Below, piece after piece: positions 37,034 through 44,242 of a stretch of 64,000 nucleotides of DNA. Where the stretch lies: positions 1 to 64,000 of the forward strand of contig QFOD01000012.1 of assembly GCA_003241055.1 (NCBI GenBank). The letters are read 5' to 3'. The position numbers and the translations under genes are program-made. The stretch's first letter is position 1. Each line of letters opens with the position of its first letter. Source of the stretch: Roseateles depolymerans. Its GTDB lineage: Bacteria; Pseudomonadota; Gammaproteobacteria; Burkholderiales; Burkholderiaceae_C. The notes below the pieces were generated by a model. It did no database searches, was not told the DNA's origin, and worked only from the letters and a program-made list of their open reading frames with translations.

Positions 37034-38546
37034 GCGGCGACGCCGCCAGGCCGGCGCCAGCCATAGCCGTCTGCAGCGGGGTGGCGTCGGCCAGCAGCTG
37101 CTCCCAGTGCTGCTCCAGCCGGGCCAGTGCCAGCGGCGCGGCGCCGGGCGCGGTGTCAAGCTCGACCTGGCGGTGCAGCAGGTCGCGAACGCTGCGGTAG
37201 AACTCGGTCGAGAAGCTGCCGCGGAACATCATGGCCAGGTCGCCGCTGTCCTCCCAGTGGGTCTTGGGGCCGAGCTGTGCCTGGACCAGTTCGTGGAAGC
37301 GGGTGCCGGGCAGCGGGTAGGCGACGGACACGCCGATGTCGTCGGGCCGGGCCGTCTTGATCAGGCGGCGGGTGTCGCGCAGTTCGTCCAGCCCCTCGCC
37401 CAGGTAGCCCAGCTGGATGAAGAAGCCCACGCGGATGCCGACGGCCTTGAGCCGGTTCCGGGCCTGCAGGATCTCGGCGACCGTCGTGCCCTTGTCCATC
37501 GCATCGAGCACCCGCTGGCTGCCGCTCTCGGCACCGAGCCAGACCTCGCGGCAGCCGGCGCGCCTCAGCGCGATGGCCATGGCGTCGCTGACGAGGTCGG
37601 CGCGGGTCTGGATCGTGAACGGCAGGCCGCCGCCCAGGCGCTCCACCTCGTCGGCGAAGCGGGCCACCCAGTCGGAGCGGAAGCCGAAGATGTCGTCGGC
37701 AAACCAGATGTGGTCCGGCGCATGGCAGAGCTTGAGCTGCACCATCTCTGCCGCCACCAGGCGGGCGTCGCGCTGTTCGTAGCGGCTGCCCCAGATCGGC
37801 TTGGCGCACCAGGCGCAGCGGAAGGAGCAGCCCTTGGAGGCCGCCATGTTGAGGCTGAAGTAGCCGTGCGCCTGCGTCCAGACGGCGCGGTAGCTCTCCA
37901 GGTCGGCCAGATCCCAGGCCACGCCGAGCTCGATGGGGGCGTCGGCCTCCTCATGGCGGGTGCGTTGCAGGCGCAGCGGGCGGACCTTGTCCTCCAGGGC
38001 GCCGGGCGACGCGGCGCCCAGCGCCTGGCCGCTGATGACCTCGCCGTGCTGCAGCAGGTGCACGTCCGGCAGGCCCGCGGCCAGCGAGGCCGGTTCGTCC
38101 CGGGGCGAGGCGTCCAGGCGCTGCAGCAGCTCGTCCAGCGCCTGCAGCCCCTCGCCGCGCAGCACCCAGTCGGCGCCGGCCTGAAGGTAGACGCCAGGTT
38201 CGTCGCTGGGGTCGGAGCCGGCGACCAGCACCCGCGCACCGCAGCGCCGCGCGGCCGCCGCCATCTCGGCCGCCGCATCCCGCATGCGGCCCAGGCACAT
38301 CTTGGTCAGGTAGTTGTAGTTGTCCTCGTACAGCACCACCAGCTGCGGGCGGATGCGCTCCACGCTGGTGATGAAGTCGGCGGTGCTCTGCGCAAGCATG
38401 GCGTCGAAGAAATCGACCCGATGGCCGCGGGCGCGCAGCCGGGCGGCCACCTGCAGCGTGGCGAGCGGGGGGTAGGGCTTGGATCGTTCCTGTTGTTTTC
38501 GATCGAAATTGAGAAAGTAGGCGTGTCCAACCAGGATAGACAGCAT
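37023..38546 (-). CDS. B12-binding-domain radical SAM protein
   Basis: The 507-residue protein has an N-terminal cobalamin-binding-like Rossmann domain (about residues 20-140: YPPLATLQVAARLRARGHRVDFFDA, ARVLVAGSDPSDEP, GADWVLRGEG) and a radical SAM core with the C-x3-C-x2-C cluster in SKGCSFRCAWCAKPIWG (about residue 235), then HIWFADDIFGF and EVWLGAESGSQRVLDAMDKG. This architecture is that of class B radical SAM methyltransferases and BchE/hopanoid-type enzymes. It may methylate a lipid, sugar or peptide. A 12-bp hairpin lies 28 bases upstream of the start. Confidence 0.88.
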   Translation of the reverse strand: MLSILVGHAYFLNFDRKQQERSKPYPPLATLQVAARLRARGHRVDFFDAMLAQSTADFITSVERIRPQLVVLYEDNYNYLTKMCLGRMRDAAAEMAAAARRCGARVLVAGSDPSDEPGVYLQAGADWVLRGEGLQALDELLQRLDASPRDEPASLAAGLPDVHLLQHGEVISGQALGAASPGALEDKVRPLRLQRTRHEEADAPIELGVAWDLADLESYRAVWTQAHGYFSLNMAASKGCSFRCAWCAKPIWGSRYEQRDARLVAAEMVQLKLCHAPDHIWFADDIFGFRSDWVARFADEVERLGGGLPFTIQTRADLVSDAMAIALRRAGCREVWLGAESGSQRVLDAMDKGTTVAEILQARNRLKAVGIRVGFFIQLGYLGEGLDELRDTRRLIKTARPDDIGVSVAYPLPGTRFHELVQAQLGPKTHWEDSGDLAMMFRGSFSTEFYRSVRDLLHRQVELDTAPGAAPLALARLEQHWEQLLADATPLQTAMAGAGLAASPLNA

Positions 38547-38574
38547 GTCCGCTCCGCGCTCAGGGTTCCGTGGC

Positions 38575-38604
38575 GCTGATCGCGGCAGAAGAGCCGCGAT
38601 CAGC
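38575..38604 (-). promoter_or_regulatory. Perfect 12-bp hairpin in the leader of the B12 radical SAM gene
   Basis: GCTGATCGCGGC (38575-38586) and GCCGCGATCAGC (38593-38604) form a perfect 12-base stem with a 6-base loop, 28 bases before the ATG. No T-run follows in the minus direction, so it is not a simple terminator. It may fold in the mRNA leader (attenuator, protein site) or bind a dimeric regulator as DNA. Confidence 0.45.
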
Positions 38605-38640
38605 TTCGCTTGGAACGTGAGTGCGAGCGGGCGCCCGAAA

Positions 38641-38672
38641 CGTTCAAACCGCCGCTTCCGCCGGTCTGAACG
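38641..38672 (-). terminator. Hairpin terminator after the AhpD-like gene
   Basis: On the minus strand, 15 bases past the stop codon of the AhpD-like gene, CGTTCAGACCG and CGGTTTGAACG form an 11-base stem with one mismatch, followed by TTTCGGG. The short T-tract and the position suit a terminator, but it is weaker than a classical one. Confidence 0.55.
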
Positions 38673-38687
38673 CGGGCCGGGCCGGCC

Positions 38688-39224
38688 TCACTGCGGCCGC
38701 GGGAAGTCCAGCGTCGTGTCGTTGACCCGGTTCACCAGGTTGGTGAAGGTGATCAGCGAGACGGTCAGCAGGGCCTCGATGACCTGGGGCTCGCTGAAGC
38801 CGGCGGCCAGCACCTGCTGCACGACCTCGGCCGGCACGGTGCCGCGGCTGCCGCTGACCACGCGCACGAAGCGCACCAGCGCATCGCGGCGCTCGTCGCC
38901 GGTGGCGCCGCCGTTGCGCAGCTGGCTCAGTTCCTCGGGCTTGAGCCCGGCCATCTTGCCGACCAGGCTGTGCGCGGCCACGCAATAGTCACAGCCGTTA
39001 TCGCTGCTGATGGCCACCCGGATGGCCTCGATCTCGGCCTTGGTCAGCGTGCCCTTGCCCAGCGCGGCGTCGCCGCTCAGCATCAGGCCGAGCGCGGCCG
39101 GGCTGAGTGCGCCGATGGTGGCGTAGGCGTTGGGTACCTTGCCCATGGCCTGCTTGATCTGGCCGAACAGGGCCTGGGCAGCCGCCGGGGCGGCATCGAT
39201 GGAAACGGAGTTCAGACGGGACAT
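38688..39224 (-). CDS. AhpD-like / carboxymuconolactone-decarboxylase-family protein
   Basis: The 178-residue protein has the family segment KVPNAYATIGALSPAALGLMLSGDAALGKGTLTKAEIEAIRVAISSDNGCDYCVAAHSLVGKMAGL, where C-x2-C-x3-H (CDYCVAAH) is the AhpD-type redox centre. Family members act as alkyl-hydroperoxide-reductase partners or as gamma-CMD enzymes; the CxxC points to a peroxidase-type redox role. The chosen ATG at 39224 has AAGGAACCC upstream. It has its own hairpin terminator. The longer upstream frame runs into the non-coding repeat region. Confidence 0.88.
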   Translation of the reverse strand: MSRLNSVSIDAAPAAAQALFGQIKQAMGKVPNAYATIGALSPAALGLMLSGDAALGKGTLTKAEIEAIRVAISSDNGCDYCVAAHSLVGKMAGLKPEELSQLRNGGATGDERRDALVRFVRVVSGSRGTVPAEVVQQVLAAGFSEPQVIEALLTVSLITFTNLVNRVNDTTLDFPRPQ

Positions 39225-39500
39225 GATGGGTTCCTTGCAGAGGGGTTGGCGCCGTGTCGGGCGGTGAGGAAATTGTGGGATTCGTCCCCTGAAAACCGAA
39301 TGCCGCGGCGTCTCAGCTTCATGCTCCGGCGTCTCACCGGGCCGCCGTGCGCTGCCTGTTTTTCGGGCAGGGCCGGCGCCGCCCAGGCAGGACAAGGACT
39401 TGCGTCATCCGGCCCCTGCTTATCCACAGGCTTGCCCACCCCGGGCGGGGACAGACCGCCGTGCCAGGTGTTGCGTGTCCTGCCGGCCCGGGTGCGCGTG

Positions 39501-39548
39501 CGCTTGTCCACCCCGGCCGTGGAGAAGCTTGTGCACAAGCTCTGGCCG
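39501..39548 (+). repeat. 48-base direct repeat, copy 1
   Basis: This copy pairs with 39615-39662; 42 of 48 positions are identical by eye. Both share CGCTTGTCCA at the left, GTGGAGAAGCTTGTG in the middle and AAGCTCTGGCCG at the right. Copies are offset by 114 bases. This one contains the 16-base palindrome with the GTGCAC centre. Confidence 0.85.
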
Positions 39549-39614
39549 GAGGCGCCAAGTGCTTGTTTTGATGGGGGAAATCGCCCGCTGCCCGTTTATT
39601 GGGCAGCGGCGCGG

Positions 39615-39662
39615 CGCTTGTCCAGCGCGGGGGTGGAGAAGCTTGTGAATAAGCTCTGGCCG
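39615..39662 (+). repeat. 48-base direct repeat, copy 2
   Basis: Second copy of the 39501-39548 repeat. The two changes in the centre turn GTGCACAAG into GTGAATAAG, which creates a perfect DnaA box on the minus strand (39644-39652). It ends 35 bases before the helicase stop codon. Confidence 0.85.
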
Positions 39663-39696
39663 CCCGCGCTAAGCCGCTGTGGGCGTTGAGAAAAGT

Positions 39697-41724
39697 TCAG
39701 TCTGCTGAATTTTTGAGCAGGGCGCGGGCGCGCCAGAAGGCGGCGTCCATCAGCTGGGTGGCGCCGCTGCGTTCATTGATCAGCCAGAACTGGCGCCCGT
39801 CGGCGCTCACGCGGCTGACCTCGCCCACATGCCGGCCGGCCTGCACCCGGCGGCCCAGGGCGTTGGCCGGGAAGCCGGGCTCGCGTGCCAGGTCTTGCAG
39901 CGGCTGCACCGGGCGGGCGTCGGCGCTCAGGCGGTGGCGCTGCACGATGGGCGCGAGCAGCGGGTTCTCGGCGTCGCCGGCCGACAGGTAGATCAGCACC
40001 TTGGCCTGCGCGCGACTCAGCGCCACGTTGATGAGGCGCCGCGCCTCCTCGGTCTGCAGGAAGGGCTGGCGGCCGTCCGCCGGGTCGAACAGCAGCAGCG
40101 GCGCCTCGCTGCCCTGGGCGCGGTGCACGGTGCTGACCTTGACGGCGTCGGGCACGCCCAGCGCCTGCAGGCGCTGGCGGATCAGCGCACGCTGGGCGCG
40201 GAAGGGGGTCAGCACGATCAGCTCGTGGGCCTGCCAGTCGCCGCTTGCCAGCGCCGCGGCAACCGTGGTGGCGATGGCGTCGGCCGACTCGCGCCGCACC
40301 GGCCCGCGCTCGCTGGCCGACCAGGCGCCGTCGCTCTTCATCGGCACGACCTGCAGGTGGGCGTCGGCCGCGATGTCGCCGAGCGCGCGCTGGCGCGCGG
40401 CCAGCCAGTCGGGCGAGGCCTGGGCGTCGGCGGCCACGCGCAGTGCGCCGTCGTAGAACAGGTCGCTGACGAGCTGGCTGATGGGCGGCGCCATGCGCGA
40501 CTGTTCGTCCAGCAGCGCCACCGAGTCGCCGCGGCGTGGCATCTCCGCGAAGGCCGAGCGGCCCAGCCAGCGCCGCGCGCCGCGGGCGGGGCTGCGCAGC
40601 ACCGGCGAGAGCTGCTGCGGGTCGCCGGCGAACAGCCGGGTGCGGCCCAGCGGCATCAGCGCCAGCGTGTGGGCCAGGCTGACCTGGCTGGCCTCGTCGA
40701 ACACCAGCAGGTCGAACGGCGGCTCGGCCTCGTCGCCGGCCAGCTCCCGCAGCGTCTTCAGCGTGAAGGCGGCGCGGGTGGTGGTCATGCTGGCCAGGCG
40801 GCAGCGCCGCAGCACCTGCAGCGAGGACTGGCGCAGCTCCTGGCGCAACGCGGCGACACGTTCGGACCAGGCCTGCAGCGCCGCCGCGTCGCGTGCCGGC
40901 GGCCGGGCGGCTTCGGCGCGGGCCAGGCGGGCGATGAGGGCCTGATCCTGCGTGGGAATGAGGTGTTCGCGGCCCAGGTAGGCGGCGGCGTCGAAGCGCG
41001 TGCCCAGGCGCTGCACGCCGGGGCGCAGCGCCTCGCGGCGGCCGCGCTGCAGCGCCTTGTCCACCGCCAGCGTGGCCAGGTCCACCGCGGCATTGGTGGT
41101 GGACAGCAGCAGCACGCGCGCCTCGGGTCGGCGCTCGAGGTACTCAGCCAGCAGCACGCCCAGCGTGGTCGTCTTGCCGGTGCCGGGCGGGCCCCACAGG
41201 AAGGCGCTGCGGTGGCGCAGCAGCGTCAGCGCGCGCCGCTGGGCCGGCCGCAGCCAGCGAAACGGCGCGCCCGTCAGCAGCGGCGCGTCGTCCACGGGCT
41301 CGGGCCGGCCCAGGTCGGGCAGGCAGGCCAGCGCGCGCTCGGCCCAGGGCGTGTCCCACCAGGCATCGGCCACCGCGGTCAGGAAGCGGGTGGGGTAGAG
41401 GCGTATCAGCTGCTCCGGCCCCGGCGGCGGGCTGCTGGCGTTCTGCAGCACCAGCTCGTCGTCCTCCGGCACGACGGCCAGCACGCTGGCGCCGCCCTTG
41501 GCGGGGGCGCCCCACCAGGCGGAGGCACCATCCAGGCTGTCGTCGAGCAGGGCCTGGGCCGAGGCCTGGCCGGGGCGCTGCCCCTCGGCATAGACATAGC
41601 CCGGCTCGAGTCGCACGCGCCACAACGCGCCGTCGCGCTGGCTGTGCAGCACCTTGAAGTCGTAATACTCGGGAGTGGCCGCCAGCTCGGCGTCCAGCGC
41701 CGCGCGCAGCTCGGCGAGGCTCAT
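39697..41724 (-). CDS. UPF1-like superfamily 1B helicase (AAA domain)
   Basis: The 675-residue protein has helicase motifs in order: Walker A GPPGTGKT in SAFLWGPPGTGKTTTLGVLLAEYL, motif II DLLVFDEASQVS, motif III RTRLFAGDPQQLSPV, LDEQSRM, and late motifs DAVKVSTVHRAQGSEAPLLLFDP and RRLINVALSRAQAKVLIYLS. This set matches the Dna2/UPF1/Nam7-like family (AAA_11 plus AAA_12). It likely unwinds DNA or RNA in repair or RNA turnover. The start at 41724 is the first ATG after the small-RNA region; an apparent extension to 41862 runs through the terminator and sRNA and is rejected. A weak 5-bp stem plus CTTTTC lies at its stop. Confidence 0.86.
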   Translation of the reverse strand: MSLAELRAALDAELAATPEYYDFKVLHSQRDGALWRVRLEPGYVYAEGQRPGQASAQALLDDSLDGASAWWGAPAKGGASVLAVVPEDDELVLQNASSPPPGPEQLIRLYPTRFLTAVADAWWDTPWAERALACLPDLGRPEPVDDAPLLTGAPFRWLRPAQRRALTLLRHRSAFLWGPPGTGKTTTLGVLLAEYLERRPEARVLLLSTTNAAVDLATLAVDKALQRGRREALRPGVQRLGTRFDAAAYLGREHLIPTQDQALIARLARAEAARPPARDAAALQAWSERVAALRQELRQSSLQVLRRCRLASMTTTRAAFTLKTLRELAGDEAEPPFDLLVFDEASQVSLAHTLALMPLGRTRLFAGDPQQLSPVLRSPARGARRWLGRSAFAEMPRRGDSVALLDEQSRMAPPISQLVSDLFYDGALRVAADAQASPDWLAARQRALGDIAADAHLQVVPMKSDGAWSASERGPVRRESADAIATTVAAALASGDWQAHELIVLTPFRAQRALIRQRLQALGVPDAVKVSTVHRAQGSEAPLLLFDPADGRQPFLQTEEARRLINVALSRAQAKVLIYLSAGDAENPLLAPIVQRHRLSADARPVQPLQDLAREPGFPANALGRRVQAGRHVGEVSRVSADGRQFWLINERSGATQLMDAAFWRARALLKNSAD

Positions 41725-41791
41725 GTCGATGGGGCAGATTCGGGGAGGCGCGACTGTAGCGGGTCGAGCCCTGCGGCCGATTCGGGGGCGC

Positions 41792-41862
41792 ACAAAAGAA
41801 AACCCCCGACGGCCGTCGCGGCCCTCGGGGGATAAACCACCGTGGAGCGGTGGAGGAGACAA
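41792..41862 (-). ncRNA. Candidate Betaproteobacteria toxic small RNA with anti-Shine-Dalgarno motif
   Basis: Reading on the minus strand, a promoter-like TTGCTG (41897-41892), 17-base spacer and TAAGGT (41874-41869) would start transcription near 41862. The transcript begins GCCTTGTCTCCTCC, in which TCTCCTCC (41859-41852) can pair with Shine-Dalgarno sequences. A small hairpin follows (CCACCG/CGGTGG, 41837-41853), then a terminator with 12-base arms (41803-41814 with 41820-41831, one mismatch, 5-base loop) and TTTTCTTTT. An anti-SD small RNA of this build is the 'Betaproteobacteria toxic small RNA' type as recalled from Rfam; a covariance search was not possible. It lies between the helicase gene and a periplasmic binding protein gene. 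Confidence 0.65.
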
Positions 41863-41992
41863 GGCTTTACCTTATCGCAAATGTTGCAGCGCAGCAAATA
41901 TCAAGTTGGCATAAGCAAATGACTTTGTGTCAGGTCTCGCGTCGGAGGTGCTCATCAGCCGGCAGGACGGGGCGCTGCGGACCCGGCGCCGC

Positions 41993-42006
41993 TTGACCTG
42001 GATCAA
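41993..42006. promoter_or_regulatory. FNR/Anr-type site upstream of the binding-protein gene
   Basis: TTGACCTGGATCAA matches the FNR consensus TTGAT-N4-ATCAA at nine of ten positions. Its centre (41999.5) is 41 bases from a plausible start near 42040, with a weak -10 CTACAC at 42028-42033. That spacing fits an FNR-activated (class II) promoter for the gene at 42076. Confidence 0.6.
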
Positions 42007-42075
42007 GCCCACGGGCCCGGGCCGGGCCTACACCGGACCACGGCGGCCGCCCCAGCCGCGCAGCGAGCGCTTGTG

Positions 42076-42990
42076 ATGACCTTTTCCCCCCAACGTCGTG
42101 CGCTGTTGCAGCTGGGCCTGAGCCTGAGCTGGCCGGCTGCCGCGGGGCCGGGGCGGGTGTGCGGCGTGCCGGGCACGCCGGCTGCGGTCAGCTTCCCGTC
42201 GGCCGATCCGGCACGGGACCCGCGGCGGGTCTATCCGCTGGAGCTGCTGACGCTGGCGCTGCGCAAGGCGGGGTGCGGCCTGCCGGTCGAGCCGCGACAG
42301 GACTATGCGCAAGGGCGTGCCATGGCGGAGCTGGCGCTGGGCCGGCTGGATTTGACGATGGTGAGTCACCGCCAGCTGCCGAGGGTGCGGGGTCAGGTGG
42401 TGCCGGTGCCGTTGCGTCGGGGGCTGCTCGGCCTGCGCCTGCTACTGTGCCTGCCCGATCGGGTGGACGAGCTGGCGCGGGTGCAGGATGCCGGCCAGCT
42501 CAAGGGCCTGGCGCTGGGCTATGGCGCCGACTGGAACGATCGCCCGGTGTTCGAGCAGCTGGGCTACCGGCTGGTCACCACGTCCAGCTATGCCGGCCTG
42601 TTCTCCATGCTGCGGGCGCGGCGCTTCGACTACCTGTCGCGCGGGCTGAACGAGGTCTGGGACGAACTCGCCCTGGCCCGGCGGCGGGGCAGCGCCATCG
42701 CGGTGGTGCCGGGCCTGGCGCTGCGCTACCCGCTGGATGACTATTTCGTCGTGCGGCCCGATGCGCCCGAACTGGCCAGCCTGATCGAGCAAGGCCTGGT
42801 GCTGGCGCAGAAGGATGGCAGCTTCCAGTCCCTGTTCGAGCAGCGCTTCGGGGCGGCGCTGCGTCAGGCCGACCTGAGGGCGCGCCGCCTGCTGGCGGTG
42901 GCGGGCTATCCGGACGACGAGCTGGTGCAGCGCGAGCAGGATCAGCTGCTGAGGAAGATTCACGCGCTGCCGACGCGGCGGGCCGGCTGA
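42076..42990 (+). CDS. Periplasmic solute-binding protein-like, type 2 fold
   Basis: The 304-residue protein has an Arg-rich start and hydrophobic stretch (RRALLQLGLSLSWPAAAG) that may be a signal peptide. It then has VYPLELLTLALRKAGCGLPVEP, AMAELALGRLDLTMVSH and LKGLALGYGADWNDRPVFEQLGYRLVTTSSYAGLFSMLRARRFDYLSRGLNEVW. These are the two lobes of an SBP_bac_3-like domain, in the style of stand-alone sensors that lack a transporter. No ABC permease is beside it. The ATG at 42076 follows a GTG. An FNR-type site 70 bases upstream suggests oxygen control. Substrate unknown. Confidence 0.75.
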   Translation: MTFSPQRRALLQLGLSLSWPAAAGPGRVCGVPGTPAAVSFPSADPARDPRRVYPLELLTLALRKAGCGLPVEPRQDYAQGRAMAELALGRLDLTMVSHRQLPRVRGQVVPVPLRRGLLGLRLLLCLPDRVDELARVQDAGQLKGLALGYGADWNDRPVFEQLGYRLVTTSSYAGLFSMLRARRFDYLSRGLNEVWDELALARRRGSAIAVVPGLALRYPLDDYFVVRPDAPELASLIEQGLVLAQKDGSFQSLFEQRFGAALRQADLRARRLLAVAGYPDDELVQREQDQLLRKIHALPTRRAG

Positions 42991-43074
42991 GGGGGCGGAC
43001 GGGTCGTCATGGCATCGCGTGGGGCTGTTAGGCTGGCTATTGATCGGCTCCGCGGCGCGGGGCAAGGGGGTCCG

Positions 43075-43532
43075 GGTGCACAGACGACAGATGGTCGCGA
43101 TGCTGGCTGGCGGGGCATTGCCCGGATGGGCGGCCGGCGGTCTGCGCCTGGAGGTGTCCTTCGACGAAAGCGCCTTCCCGTTGCAGTACGGGCTGGGAGA
43201 TGGCACGGCGGCCGGGCTGTACCCGCTCATCGTTGGTGCGGTGGGGCAGCGCCTGGGCTGGGCGCTGCAGCTGCGTGCCCGGCCTTTCCTACGTGATCGC
43301 GCCCGAGCTCTCCGGCCGCTTGCTGCTGCACTCGGCGCCTGCGGGCGCGCAGGCCGTGGAGGGCGAGCGCCCCCTGGCGCAGACGCCCATTCACTTCTGT
43401 GTCTGGCATGGCCTGCCGCGCGCCGTGGAGCGCATGGCCGACTTCAACGCCGCGTTGCGTGAGCTGGTGCGTGAAGGCGTGGTGGCGCGTCTGGTGGAGC
43501 GGGAGCGGCAGCGGCAGCGCCAGATGCCCTAG
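43075..43532 (+). pseudogene. Decayed SBP_bac_3-like periplasmic binding protein
   Basis: A frame starting about 43075 encodes a signal-like segment and LRLEVSFDESAFPLQYGLGDGTAAGLYPLIVGAVGQRLGWALQLRARP, the first lobe of a binding protein. From about 43285 the family match moves to another frame: LSYVIAPELSGRLLLHSAPAGAQAVEGERPLAQTPIHFCVWHGLPRAVERMADFNAALRELVREG, the C-terminal lobe. The middle (about 100 residues of a normal protein) is missing, so an internal deletion fused both ends out of frame. The gene lies directly after the intact, similar gene at 42076, so it may be a paralogue. Not expected to be functional. Confidence 0.7.
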
Positions 43533-43548
43533 CCCGGCGCGGCCGAGA

Positions 43549-44214
43549 TCAGGCCGCAGCCGCCAGTCCCGTCAGCCCCAGCTTCTGCTCGAGGGCGGTA
43601 CGCAGCGGTGCCGGGCGGCCCAGCCACTGGCCCAGCGGCAGCAGCTCCAGCTGATCGCCGCGCTGCAGCGCCAGCGTGGGGTAGCCCCGGGCGCCCAGGC
43701 TTTGCAGCAGCGCATGGCTGGCGGCGAAGTGCCGCCCCAGCCCGCTCATGGCCTGGTCCAGCGCGGCCTCGAAGGCGGTGTCGGGCAGGCCAAGTTCGCT
43801 GGCCTGGCGCAGCAGCTCGTCGTGGTCCGCAATCGGGCGGCCGTCGAGGTAGTAGGCCTTCTGCAGCCGCTTCAGCACGGCCAGGCCCAGGCCACCCGCC
43901 GCCTCGGCTGCCAGCATCGCGGCGGTCGGGGGGCCGGAGTCCAGCCGCAGCGAGCGGTCGAACTGGGCGATGTCCCGGTAGCGGCTGCCGAAGCCCTGGC
44001 CGGTCAGCGTGGTGATGCGCTGTTCATGCGGCCGCACGAATTCGCGCCAGTCGTCGTCCATCGAGCGGGCGCGGTCGCCCGTCAGCAGGCCGCCGCCGTG
44101 CAGCGCTATCCGCAGCCCCGGCACATGGGCGGCAGCGCTGAGCAGCGGCGCTGCGCCGAAGCACCAGCCGCAGAAAGGGTCGTAGACGTAGTGAAGCGTG
44201 GGCATCTCGTTCAT
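43549..44214 (-). CDS. DsbA-family thioredoxin-like protein with CGWC
   Basis: The 221-residue protein starts TLHYVYDPFCGWCFGAAPLLSAAA, with a C-G-W-C active site of the DsbA/FrnE superfamily, then a helical insert and a cis-Pro region ARGYPTLAL. There is no signal peptide, so it is cytoplasmic. It may be a glutathione- or CoA-linked disulfide oxidoreductase. It lies 28 bases after another FrnE-like gene on the same strand. The ATG at 44214 is chosen; the longer frame overlaps the previous gene's end. Confidence 0.86.
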   Translation of the reverse strand: MNEMPTLHYVYDPFCGWCFGAAPLLSAAAHVPGLRIALHGGGLLTGDRARSMDDDWREFVRPHEQRITTLTGQGFGSRYRDIAQFDRSLRLDSGPPTAAMLAAEAAGGLGLAVLKRLQKAYYLDGRPIADHDELLRQASELGLPDTAFEAALDQAMSGLGRHFAASHALLQSLGARGYPTLALQRGDQLELLPLGQWLGRPAPLRTALEQKLGLTGLAAAA

Positions 44215-44242
44215 GGGTTGCTCCTCGGGGTCAGGTATTGCT

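Larger units (their letters stand above)
39225..39696. other. 472-base non-coding region with DnaA boxes and repeats
   Basis: No credible gene lies here. It holds a perfect DnaA box TTATCCACA (39420-39428), a second one on the opposite strand, TGTGAATAA (39644-39652, i.e. TTATTCACA), a 16-base palindrome AGCTTGTGCACAAGCT (39526-39541) whose halves are one mismatch from a DnaA box, several weaker CTTGTCCAC/CTTGCCCAC forms, a 48-base direct repeat, and a 9-bp hairpin CCGCTGCCC/GGGCAGCGG (39585-39609). The leftmost 100 bases should contain the promoter of the AhpD-like gene. No dnaA, rpmH or parAB is near, so a chromosomal origin is unlikely, but DnaA binding is plausible. Confidence 0.6.

Noticed and set aside
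38575..38604. Cobalamin riboswitch for the B12 radical SAM gene
   Set aside because: No B12-box or extended leader fold was seen; only one simple hairpin.
39212..39538. A 108-codon frame in the DnaA-box region
   Set aside because: Its sequence follows the DNA repeat and shows no protein features.
39420..39662. CRISPR array
   Set aside because: Only two full copies, 42/48 identical, with palindromic centres; no spacer series and no cas genes.
39225..39696. Chromosomal replication origin
   Set aside because: DnaA boxes are present but dnaA, dnaN, rpmH and AT-rich unwinding sequence are absent.
39697..41862. Longer N-terminus for the helicase, starting at 41862
   Set aside because: The extension would translate through a strong terminator hairpin and the candidate small RNA, and has no similarity pattern. 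ATG at 41724 is preferred.
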